Of a DNA stretch of 64,000 bases, positions 47,465-58,355 are shown piece by piece (position 1 is the first letter of the stretch; each line of letters opens with the position of its first letter). A program made the position numbers and the translations under genes. The DNA comes from Tetrastigma voinierianum (taxonomy: Eukaryota; Streptophyta; Magnoliopsida; Vitales; Vitaceae). The notes under the pieces are model-generated. The model made no database searches. It was not told where the DNA came from and worked only from the letters and a program-made list of their open reading frames with translations. The DNA lies in NCBI GenBank assembly GCA_016808115.1, contig JAEQBH010000646.1:1674001-1738000 (forward strand), in the 5' to 3' direction.

Positions 47465-47705
47465 AGTGGCTCTTGCTATTGGCACATACTAAAACCAAAA
47501 GTGGCTCCTAACTTCTTGTATACTAAAGCCAAAGAAGTGGCTCCTAGCACTCTTGCACATCCCGAAAGTCCACAGTGGCTCCTAGCACCTTAGCACCTAC
47601 TAAAGTCAAAAGTGGCTCCTAGCCTGTTGGCTAAAGTCAGAAAGTGGCTCCTTAGCTAACATACGAGTCCGAAATGGCTCTTAGCACCTTTGGATTAAAA
47701 AAGCC
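47465..47705. repeat. Short tandem sub-repeat after Tat pol
   Basis: Seven or eight imperfect copies of a 30-40 bp unit built on AAGTGGCTCCTAGCACCTT followed by TACTAAAGTCAAA. Tandem sub-repeats between pol and the 3' LTR are a known feature of Tat/Ogre elements. Confidence 0.85.
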
Positions 47706-47899
47706 AAAGCACAAAAATGGTGCTTTCTTGGCCGTGTGCAATCTATACCGGCTTCTAAACTCAAAAAGCTTATAACAATGATATCCCATAAGCAACTATC
47801 CTAATTCAAGACTCATAGAGAAAGTTGTAGAAGATATCATTTATAATGTCGAATATCAAAATTTGGAGAATTTCCAAAATAAGCCAATGGCGTCAGTGG

Positions 47900-50658
47900 T
47901 TCCATAAAAACATATATATCCTAGTGGCCATATGGGGCCCATTACAGAAAAAAAAAGGAGAAGAAAGAGAAGTAATTTAAGACGCTCCATTAAAATCCCC
48001 AAGGGGAGCACTCTTCTTGAGTTCCTTTGCCTCTTCGCTCTGATCTGCCTCGATTTGTACAAGCCTCAGTAGCCATTTCAGCTGAAATAGAGACACCTTG
48101 GGTTCTGAATAATTAGGAGGAAGCGGATTGGAAGATCATGCATGTAGTTTTAGAACTTCTGGTTGATCATCACATATATTGTGTTTGAACATACAACATC
48201 AAGTAACCATAAAAGCGAATCGACTCAGAGCTATGATAGTCCTCACTCCAGCCATTTGCTGTCCTTACATGCTGGATTAGAGAAGACACTTCATCTTTGA
48301 GTCGCCCAACCTCTAAATGAAGTGAAGTCAGTTTCAACCTCCAGTGGGCAACTTTTCAGCCTCGACCTTATGCCTGTACTCTTGGTAACCATCAGGCGTC
48401 TTGGACCTTAGCCGACTCATCATCTGAGGCCAACCGCCATCCTTTCGTGACGGCGGCGGTCAGGGCGATGTAAGCTTCTTCTTTAGCTTCATCCCTTTCT
48501 TTCTCCACACCCTTAATCCTCTATATACCCTCCTTAGCCTTCCATTCCCAATGCTTAAACTTACCCTTGGCCTTGTCTAGGGCATCTTCTAAGGCATGGT
48601 GCTTAGAAATTGCATGTTGATACTCTTGTCCTTGACTTCTCGGCATCGTCGGCCCAGATGAATTTCCTTGTGTTCATGTATCATATTCCCTGGATAGTAG
48701 TGATAGCCTATAAAAGAAGAGGTGTTAGAAAAAAAATCACAGCATAAGACTCACGTTCAAACGTTAGAAGTCTAGCCATACCAGCTCAACCGTCTCATTA
48801 AAATCATGGTTACGAATATACATTCCATCTTTAGCCACATGCTAGTAGGATTTTTTAGCCATATAGCCGGGGAAAGGAATGGAATATTCTTTAGAAAGGG
48901 CCACCACTAGTATTCGAAGGTTGGTGGGGTATAGTTCGTGCATGTTGGTGAAAGAAGTTTCCTTCTAGTTAAAGGCGTTCCAACGGTCAATAATTGATTG
49001 GACAACATCTAGACTAGGAACAAACGTGTCCCTCAACAGATGATCCTACTTCATCGGTTTAACGGGTGAGATCGGCTGCTTTATGGGAACCCTGGCCCTA
49101 GTAGACAATTACGAGTTGGACCGTCCTATGTTTGGGAGTGGCGGGCCTTCATCTCTGCAAAGGGAGCCTCAGCACAACTGTCGTGTTGGGAGGTCTTCCG
49201 CTGGAGTCCCATCACTCCCCAAAGATCGTAAGCCTCCTTAGAGGCATCTTGTGCGGCGTCCTTTAAAGCCAGAATGGCATTAGAGGCTCGTTTTGGAGAG
49301 TCCGAAGTAACTACTTTCGAGCTCTTCTAAACCACTTCATTTAAACCCGACCGTTTTGGACACTTGCCTCCTTGTACTTCAGAATCGAGGGTAGTTTCCC
49401 CTTGAGCACTCATAACTCGATTGCTCATTTGGGCAGCAAATCCGATAGCAAGACTAGACATGTCGTGCTCACTCTTCTCAGCTGGCTCACTAGTTATCTA
49501 GGGAGGAGGATGATCATCTTGAGTCTCTCTTGTAGGAAGAGTTACTCAGTCCAGGAAGCCTTCCAACCTCGTGCCGGTAGGCTTTACCTATCAAGCCTTC
49601 GTCCCCTTCTTTTTCTTCTCCACCTGGGGGGCAGGCTTTGGATCTTGTACCACCAAAGGTGATTGATCGGGTTGGACAAAGGTAGTCAAGGCTCCTTGAG
49701 CGAACTCAGCTTGAGGCCCTTGATCGGACCCCGCCTGTGAAGAACTACCTGGGATCAACTTTAGAAGGTCAGTAAGAATAAAGTGTTAACCCTTAATAAG
49801 CTCTTCTGGCAACGGACAGGGGATAACAAGCACTATGTAAGGAAAGGGATTAACGCCTAACTTGTGCAAGTTTTTCACAGATAGAAGGAGCTCATGATTG
49901 CGCTCTCTCTCAGTGATCTTGAGTAGTTGTCTAATGTGATCCAACCTGGCCTTTTCCACCCACCTAACCAACCGGCCTCTTCTGTGCTTACCTACAAAAA
50001 CTTAAGAGAAAAGGGGCATATCAAAATATAGGCGGCCTAGGGAAGTACAAGTTTCATCAAGCTGAAACAAACCTAGGAACATGAGGTACTAATTCAGATA
50101 AAATGGAAACCCAAGAGAGCATGGCGTCTCATACCAGGGACCTTCGACCAAAATAACCCCTTTCTCTTCAGTCTTAGAAGAGTCCGAGAGCCTAGTTACA
50201 AATTACAATCGGGGGCTATAGGCTAACATAAATGAACGACCCCCAACCCTAAGTTTCAAAGTATAAATAAAACAAATCTCTACTAGTGAAATATCCAACT
50301 GGTAGAGAAGGTTTAGCACATTGCAACCCATCGAAATCCGAAAGACGCTCGGATGTACAAGTGCAGGAGGTGCCCTAGTGAAGTACAGAAACTTCTTCAC
50401 TAAAGACGGGATAGGGAAGCGAAGACCAGCAACAAACTACTTACGGGTCAAATAAACGACATTATCTGCCCCTCCTATGGTTGGGGTAGCCAGGTCGTCT
50501 GCCACCTCCAGTATGATGTCGGCATAAACCTAACTAAACGATCTCAATTCCTCTATAGACTTAGTAGGGACTAGGCTGCTTACAGTGGGCGTTTCCCGAG
50601 AAGTCCCCCTTTTACGCCCAGCTTGACTGGTAGAAGTCTCTTCTTGACCTCTCACCAT
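47900..50658 (-). pseudogene. Tat antisense ORF (aORF) relic
   Basis: On the strand opposite pol, an ORF starts with MVRGQEETSTSQAGRKRGTS at 50,658. It stays in one frame to about 50,203 apart from two TAG codons. Recognisable blocks are NVVYLTRK-FVAGLRFPIPSL, PPALVHPSVFRISMGCNVLN, MLAYSPRL, then in other frames MVRWVEKARLDHIRQLL and HKLGVNPFPYIVLVIPCPLP (49,800-49,971). The remainder toward 47.9 kb is charged with Glu/Lys-rich stretches, consistent with a coiled coil. This matches the antisense extra ORF known from plant Tat-lineage elements, sometimes annotated as a putative plant transposon protein. Its biochemical role is unknown. Broken here. Confidence 0.75.
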
Positions 50659-51141
50659 TCTACCGACGGCGAATGAAAGGGATAAACTTGGGGCCCGTAT
50701 GCGCAACAAAGGCCAAAAACCCTAGAAAGACAAGAGAAACCCCTCTTTGGAGGTTTGACAACCAACTAGCGACAAGACCTAAGAACACCAAACTAGGAAC
50801 CCTTGTAGAACCTAATGGGATGTGCCCAAACCTGGGAACATCCCACACACTGCCTACAACATTATCACCAGAACCCGACCAACGAATGACTATTGCATCC
50901 TCAAAAAGAAGAAAAAACTTTCAAACCCAAAAATACTCAACAAACAAGGCCACAAAAAACAACACAAAGAAGGTGCTACAAACTAGATTCGAGTTGTAAA
51001 AACTCATTGGAAATTCGAAAGTTGTCAAGGGATCTCCGATGATTCCTTTAAAATAAAAGTTTGCAGAAGCACATGAGAAATAAAATTGCAATATGCAAAT
51101 AACTCAGTGAAGTCGTAAAGGAAACACCGCTTGGAGCCCAA

Positions 51142-51157
51142 CCCCTATATATAGGGG
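51142..51157 (-). promoter_or_regulatory. Palindromic TATA box, candidate aORF promoter
   Basis: CCCCTATATATAGGGG is a perfect 16-bp palindrome about 480 bases upstream of the aORF start, on a stretch that reads as leader (no stops-based coding, AT-rich) toward the aORF. Being symmetric it could serve either strand. The plus strand here is interrupted 90 bases later by another element's LTR. Confidence 0.45.
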
Positions 51158-51244
51158 CAAAACATCATCGGGCACATTAAATGTGTCGTTAGGGCACCAT
51201 GCGCCTCAAAGGTGTTGGGAAACGTGTGCTTCCCACACGCTTTA

Positions 51245-53547
51245 TGACACCCTAAATCCAGGGGTCCTGTTGACAACCCTTCAACCTGTGGAATTCCTAT
51301 GGATTTCGGGTGACCCGATACCGTACTGTTGTGTCCAATTTATCGGGATCCATATTTTTTTAAAAAATCGAGCAGAGTCACCTTTGTTCGGGGAACTCTA
51401 CCCAACATACAACATGTATAACAATATAATCCGCCCGTCGGGGTCTTAACATAAGTAGTATTGACCGCGAGGGTCAGTACATCCATATCCCAATATACAT
51501 CCTTTTACCGGGACCCATTCATTCACATTTAAATCTACCAATAAACATCCCTTTACCAGGACCCATTTATTCACATTTAAATCTAAAATATGAAAATAAA
51601 ACGCTTAATTACAGTCCATAAGAGTTCGATCACGACCCTCTTATCATATTTACATACCCGATTATTTATACAATAGTCCAAATAATTTAATTACAATTCT
51701 TTTTACATAAAATAGACATTTTTACCAAAGTGGCCAGTAGGGCCCACAATGTTGGCCTTCTTTACCCAATCACGGCCTCGTCGACCTTGATCTCCTAATA
51801 CACCTTGTATACGAAAAGAGGCCCACAATAGGGTGAGCAATCTTTCGATAAGAAAAATTCTCCTACCAGGGCTACTCCCCGCCTAAATGCACATGAAATG
51901 GCATACATAAAATATCAAATCATAATCCATATAAATAATGCAATCCTATACGGAATGTTCCATGTCATGCATGAGATGAGACTCCTCAGCTGCCTAGCCC
52001 AATCTTGGCCGGCTCCTCACCTGCTTGCAAATGCTAAACCAGTCATTGGTGTTTCACCCAATGACTTAAACCATTGGACAACCCTCAAATTTTCATTTAT
52101 CAAATCCCGTGTGTTATTCATTTGTGGGCCATGAATTCACAGGTTCTCCTCCTTGGGACGCCACACGCTATTCAACATTTTTGCTGGGCTTTCTATGATT
52201 TTTATGTCTAATAATATAAATTTGGGTCTTTCACCTTGGGGGGGATCTACCCCATCTTGCTACACCTAAACACACTTGATTTATATTTATTATTGTTTTA
52301 TACAACCGTGGGTCTCGATTTTGGATGTGGTCCCATTTCCGAGCTCACCACACATTCAACAAATTGAATAAGTGCACCATGTGCGACTGCTCGACTGGCC
52401 TTGATGTGGTGACCATATATGAAATCTGGAAATGTATTGTTCATGTTTTTGTCATCATTACTGCAATAAGGCTATATGAAACATTTATAAATCTTGGATA
52501 ATTATATTTTCTTCATATAATTTCCATTTATCACCATTTCCATGTTAATACATATAGCAAGCACACATAACGCAATGATTTTTACCTGACAACGTATTTA
52601 TTTAATATTTTACAACAATAACGCACAATGGCCCAAATCTCGGACCTAATAAGCAGGATCATCTTGGTCCCTTCACGGATTCGATCCTGAATTCTGTGAT
52701 ACTAAAACACACCAAAAACACAAAAGACATCGGTCGGATCAGCAAACCTTAACTTGATGGATTGCACAGCAGTTTCAAAAATCCAATGATTTGTCAAAAC
52801 AATCCAAAAAATTCAACCCGAACTATCTGAAAACAGTCCCAAAATTTAGCCCAAATTGTCTAAAAACAATCTCAAAAATTCCTAAAAATTCCTACACTAA
52901 GTCTAAAAAATTTGGGATTGAAATTTACGGCCTCTCACGGCCTCTAAGAAAACCTCAAGCCATTAAATGACCTTTAGACTAGAAATAACACAAGTAAGAA
53001 AATTCCCTACCTCCTTGGAGTTGTGAAACTCCAAGATTTTAAATCTGAAACCTTAACTCGTCGTGGGCCATTTCCTTTTGCTTCGAGGAAAACCTACGAT
53101 TCGATTTTCGTAGATCTTAGAGAGAAGCGAAGAAAATAAAAAAATTCCTCTCTCTTCACGCTCTCTTTCTCTCCCTCTTGTCGATTCTCTTGCTAAAAAT
53201 GGCATTGTCCTCCTTTTTATTTGACTTTTATTTATTTATTTATTTATTATTATTATTATTATTATTTTCTTTTCCTTATTATTAATTTTTTTCTTGTTTT
53301 ATCTTTACCATTATTTCTTCCATTTGACACTTGGCTAAATGTAGGTATGCCATGTCACGACACCCAATGTCTCGAAAAACATGAAATTCCGCCTATCTCG
53401 GAATGAAATGAAATTCAGCGGGGTAACTAGATTCGCGAGATGAGTCAGTAAAGTCCATTTAGTCATTCAAGATCTAGAAAATTTCAAAGTTTCAACGAAA
53501 TTACCGTTTTTATTTTGAGGAAAAATTGAATTTTTCGGGTTTCTGTT
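51245..53547 (-). mobile_element. Gypsy LTR A (minus strand, 2.3 kb)
   Basis: On the minus strand it ends in CCTGGATTTAGGGTGTCA at 51,245, and its start lies next to the purine tract AAGGGGGAAG (53,548-53,557). It aligns with 53,803 to about 56,060: both share CCCTTTACCGGGACCCATT twice, CCAATGACTTAAACCATTGG and a (TTA)n tract. The terminal TGT of the start seems altered. It has inserted in the Tat element between the aORF promoter and the Tat 3' LTR. Confidence 0.8.
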
Positions 53548-53802
53548 CTTCCCCCTTAACGAATTTCGTCCTCGAAATTCACATACTTATCTAAACACAA
53601 TACATCTCCCGTGGAACATATTAGAACACAAAAACAATCAATGCACACAATGCCGTGTTCTACACCCATGGCCACTAATCCTAGGTATTTGTATACCTAA
53701 TTCTCGATACTCAGCTATGACAAGCCAATATTCGAAAACACTGGTGGATACTCCCACCCGAGCTCCTAGGTAATCGTTTACCTAAACTCTGATACCAAGC
53801 TG
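53548..53802 (-). mobile_element. Residual interior of a gypsy element (255 bp)
   Basis: Read on the minus strand, it begins right after LTR B with a primer site TTGGTATCAGAG (53,787-53,798). It ends with GAATTTCGAGGACGAAATTC and the purine tract AAGGGGGAAG, both standard for plant gypsy elements just before the 3' LTR. All of gag-pol is missing between them. So this is an internal deletion derivative: both replication signals are kept but no coding sequence. Confidence 0.85.
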
Positions 53803-55746
53803 TGACACCCCAAATCCAGGGGTCACATTGACAACTCACAACCTGTAATTCAGATTTCGTAACCTTATAACACCGTTTGTGTCCCATTTATCTAGATCCA
53901 TATTTTTTTAAAAATCGAGCGCAGTCTCCTTTAATTCAAAATTAGTTTTTCTCTAATTCCAACATACAACCTGTATAACAATATAATCATAACCCATCCA
54001 GGGTCTCAACATAAGTAGTATTGATCCCACATGGTCCATCTGTCCATACCCCCAATATAAATCCCTTTACCGGGACCCATTCATTCACATTTAAATCTAC
54101 CAATATACATCCCTTTACCGGGACCCATTTATTTACATTTTAATCTAAAATACAAAATAAACGCGACTATACCCACAAGAGGTCCGATCACGACCCTCTT
54201 ATCATATTTACATGCTCGATTATTTATACAATCGTCCAAAATAATTTAATTACAATTCTTTTTACATAAAACAATTTTTATAAAAGTATTGTCAAGGCCA
54301 CATGTCAGCCTTCTTCACAATCACGGCCTCGTCGGAGAGCCGTCTCCCTGTACACCCCCTGTACCTGAAAGGGGGTCCCACAACAAGGTGAGCAATGCCC
54401 AGTAGAAAATTTTTCTTACAAGGGCTACTTCCCGCCTAAATGCACATGAAATGACGTACATAAAACATCAAACCATATTCCATATAAATAATGCAATCAT
54501 ATATGGAATGTTTCGTGTCATGCATGAGATGAGACTCCTCATGCCCACAACCTGAGTCCCGACCGCTTCCTCTACACCCCATAACGCTATGTGGAAAACC
54601 AACCATTGGTGTTTCACCTAATGACTTAAACCATTGGACAACCCTCCAATTTTCATTTATCAAATCCTGTGTGTTATTCATTTGTGGGCCACAAATTTCC
54701 GGATTCTCACTGCAGGACGCCGCACGCCTATTCAACATTTTTTACGAGCTTTCACTGACGGTTTTATGTCTAAACCATATAAATTTAGGTCTTTCACCCT
54801 AGGAGGGATCTACACCATCTTGCTACACCCAAACACACATGATTTATATTTATTATTTTTGTATACAACCGTGAGTCTTGATTTTGGATGTGGTCCCATT
54901 TCCGAGCTCACCACACATTCACCAAGAATGGTGAATAACAGTACCATGCACCCACACCCGACTCAACGCAATGTGACCGTGCATATGAAATGCAAATATG
55001 CCATTTCATGCTATGTCATGTTACATACACAATAAGAGCTACATGAAACATTTATAAATCTCAGATAATTATATTTTCTACATATAATTTCCATTTATCA
55101 CAATTTCCATGTTAATACATCAAGCAAGCAATATTAAATATATTTACTACACAAACACATACTATTATTTTATGGTTCATAATTACACGGGCGGCGAACG
55201 CACAAACACGACTCACGCTCGTCTCGAATTACCGCGGATACCAAAACACACAAACCCTAAGACATCATCGATCAAAACTAAACCTCAACCCGGGCCCCGG
55301 ATCAAGCTCAAAATAATTCGGAAAATCCTCATCCGATCCGTCCAAAACAAATTCCAAATTTAGCCTGCATTGTTTAAAATAGTCCCGAAAATTCCTAAAA
55401 ATTCTTACACTCAATCCAAAAAATTTGGGACTGAAATTTACGGCCTCTGAGAAAACCTCAAGCAATTAAATGACCTTTAGACTAGAAATAACACAAGTAA
55501 GAAAATTCCCTACCTCATGGAGTTTGACGAAACTCCTAAGATTTTATGACTCCACGCCAGAATTTCGATGCGCTGACCAACTTCGCTTTGCTCCGATCGA
55601 AACCTACGCCCGATTCGTAGATCTTAGAGAGAAGCAAAGAAAATAAAAAAATTCCTCTCTTCACGCTCTCTTTCTCTCCCTCCTATCGGTTCTCCTGCCA
55701 AAAATGGCATTGTCCTCCTTTTTATTTGACTTTATTTTATTTTATT

Positions 55747-55778
<32 letters not shown>

Positions 55779-56060
55779 CTTTTCCTTATTATTATTATTT
55801 TTTCTTGTTTTATCTTTCCCATTATTTCTTCCATTTGACACTTGGCTCAATGTGAGCCATTCCCACAAATGCACCACGTCATGCCATGTGTCACCCAGCA
55901 CTCGATGTCTCGAAAAACGTGAAATTCCGCATATCTTGGAATTTGACAAAATTCGACGGGTAACTAGATTTCGTGAGATGAATTCAACAATAAAGTTCGC
56001 TTCACATCCGAGATCAGGTACTCGCAACAAATTATCGCGATCTTTTCGGTAATTGATTCA
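53803..56060 (-). mobile_element. Gypsy LTR B (minus strand, 5' LTR)
   Basis: Starts on the plus strand as TGACACCCCAAATCCAGG at 53,803 and aligns with LTR A to about 56,000. The far edge is unclear (56,040-56,085). GCTTTA at 56,066-56,071 equals the bases left of LTR A (51,239-51,244, CGCTTTA), a possible target duplication, but the LTR edge does not fall exactly there. Contains a (TTTA)n-(TTA)n tract at 55,733-55,800. Confidence 0.78.
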
Positions 56061-56216
56061 TCACTGCTTTAACTGTAAACTACTACCCTGAACGCTGTTT
56101 CAATATATGCATCAATTCTCACAATCCTTTCAACTTTCCGCACCCAAGGCTTAAAAGAACAATATTTTCCCTCGTCTAAAAAAGCATAAAGTTCCAATTA
56201 GAAAAAAGGGGGGGCA
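56061..56216 (+). other. Tat 3' interior end and polypurine tract
   Basis: Short remaining Tat sequence ending in GAAAAAAGGGGGGGCA (56,201-56,216), a strong polypurine tract placed directly before the 3' LTR. Confidence 0.75.
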
Positions 56217-56793
56217 TGTGAGTACAATGATATTCAGACCTATCACTATATGGGCCCAGGGCCCGCATGGCCCGCATCGTGAAATGGTCCAAGCCCACTT
56301 GTCGTATTAACACCAAGCGGGTATTATCTAGATAGAAGAGTCTTAAAGCCCGTTTGAGAAAGCCAGAGTGTCTTCTCAAAGACTCACTTTAGGGCGGCCT
56401 ATCTAGGATTTTAAGTCCCCCAGCCGACCATCGCATATGGGAAGTTCGTTACGGATAAGCATATAAAGGCGGAAAATACGCTAAAGAGATATTTATCAGC
56501 GGATGAACCAGTTCCCAAATCCCTTATCTCTCGGAAGATTAATCCTTGATAGGGAAAAAGAGATTTTATCCCTAAAATCAAGGGGAGATTTGTGAACCAA
56601 GCCCTATAAATCAGAAAGATCCCCCACGAGGTAAAGGCAATTCCAATTGTGTGAACTATCTACTTCTTCTTTTCCATCTTGTGTTGACTTAATCATTGGA
56701 GAGCGTGGCCGACACACCGTCTTCGGATTACCCTTTTGCAGGTTCACATTGAGTTGCTGATGCTTAGAGGTTTCGACGATCAAGGTCCCTACA
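56217..56793 (+). repeat. Tat 3' LTR (577 bp)
   Basis: TGTGAGTACAATGATATTC ... GATCAAGGTCCCTACA with TG...CA ends. The last 70 bases match the 5' remnant at 26,268-26,334. A TATA-like GCATATAAAGGCGG lies at 56,459-56,472 and CCCTATAAATCAG at 56,602-56,614. No target duplication can be tested because the left LTR start is lost. Confidence 0.88.
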
Positions 56794-58262
56794 CCTATGA
56801 AGTATTTATACTTGACACTATAGATGTTCGAAATTGGTGACAATAAATTTTCTTCTGCATCTTCCTTATTAATTTGCTTCAATTTTATCAATTTACTTTT
56901 TTATTTTTAAATATATGTTTAATTATTTCTTAAAAATTGAGTAGATAAAAAGATAAATATATTAATAAGAATTCAAACGTATTTTTAACCTCCATTATAA
57001 TATATTGTATAAAACCCTATCTTCTTTTCTCTCAACTATTTATCTCATAGCCTCTTTTCCTTAAGTAAAGAGGGGTGACTTTTTGGCCATTCTTTACATG
57101 AAATTACCCTCTACACCTATTTCCATCATTTTCTTCCTCAATAAATTAGTCTTGTATACCTCTTTCCATCATTTTTTCCTCAATAAAGTGGTTATTTAAG
57201 ACATATCTATGTTTTCATTTGTTTTTTCATAATTTAGTTGTCTTCTTGGTGCATGTGGTTATCGTCTTGCTAAAAAAAGGTGATTTTTAATTGAAGACCT
57301 AATGAAACTTTAAATTCAAAATTGTAAATTTTTTTCTATATAAATTAAAACAATATAAAAAAAGGTTTCCCTGATAATAAAAACGCTGAAAAATAAATAA
57401 AATAAAATAAACTTATATTTTGATTTATATCATCTTTTTACTTTCTTTTCTACCAAAAATAGAAAGAAACCACACACAAAAATCTCATGGATTTTTTTTA
57501 CAAATTAAATGTTTTTTTATCATGTATTCTTATTTGAATGATATTTTTTTTATGATCAATATTTGATTGGCATTAGCAAGAGCGCAACATGAAAATTATA
57601 AAAATCAATGGTATCATGTATTCTCCAAATATTATTTAAAAATCATATACGAATAAAATAATTGAAATATTTATGTTTATATAAAAATAAAATAAAATAA
57701 ATAGGAATTTATAATATGAATAAATAACTAATGAGATTAATTAAGGATATTGAAAGCTACATTATAAATAATATAATTCAAACATTCTTTTAGTATATAG
57801 TAGTTAAAATTATTAGTATGGGATTTTGCATTAGAACTTATTAAATGATTTTCATTAAAAACCAATTAAATGAAACATAATTTAATTAATGGAAATGAAT
57901 ATTACTATTAAATCATGAACAATAATGAAATATTTATATTTTACACCATGTTAACCACACACCCTTTTCCCAAGCATATTTGAAAATAAATTTTCTTACA
58001 CATTTTTCCTTGTAAGTTTCTAATTTCGTCAATTTTATTTCACAAGTTTATTTTATTTTCAAAAATATATTTTATTTTTTTCAAATATGTAATTTATCCT
58101 TTTTCTTTCAAAAGAAAAGAAAAATACTTGTTAAAAAACAAAATTCATTTTGGATAGCCCAAATATATTATTTGATATTCCACTTCAAATCATATAAAAT
58201 ATTTGTTTAAAATTTCTATTAAAATACTAATTTTTATTAAGATAAAATAAATAAGTGTTTTG
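56794..58262. other. AT-rich spacer
   Basis: Very AT-rich, no convincing frame. A local imperfect tandem duplication, TTTCCATCATTTT-TTCCTCAATAAA, lies at 57,119-57,190. No other feature is seen. Confidence 0.7.
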
Positions 58263-58355
58263 CAAATAAGACCTAGTTCAAGTGGTTAAGTGCCGAGGTT
58301 GGCATGGGGATGGTAGTGTTTAAGGTTCAGCTTCTAGAGGGCCAAATTTGCGAGG

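Larger units (their letters stand above)
26268..56793 (+). mobile_element. Tat/Ogre-like Ty3/gypsy element, interrupted by three insertions
   Basis: The pieces form one colinear element: LTR remnant and primer site (26,268-26,355), gag (26.9-27.4 kb), protease zone, RT first half (28.7-29.30 kb), RT second half (41.14-41.86 kb), RNase H and integrase (45.6-47.4 kb). Then come sub-repeats, an antisense ORF (47.9-50.7 kb), polypurine tract and 3' LTR (56,217-56,793). Removing the Athila element, the solo LTR and the gypsy LTR pair leaves about 10 kb. Integrase at the end of pol, a TTGGCGTCGTCTGTGGGAA primer site and an antisense ORF after pol are all known of the Tat lineage. Confidence 0.85.

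Noticed and set aside
49372..50999. Plus-strand frames at 49,372-49,662 and 50,673-50,999
   Set aside because: Complement or flank of the Tat antisense ORF; the minus-strand reading carries the recognisable protein.
54634..55035. 133-residue plus-strand frame in LTR B
   Set aside because: Not open in the homologous part of LTR A (52,060-52,450) and has no recognisable domain.
58264..58340. A true tRNA gene
   Set aside because: Box A is good but box B is imperfect. No cloverleaf with a sensible anticodon and acceptor stem can be drawn.
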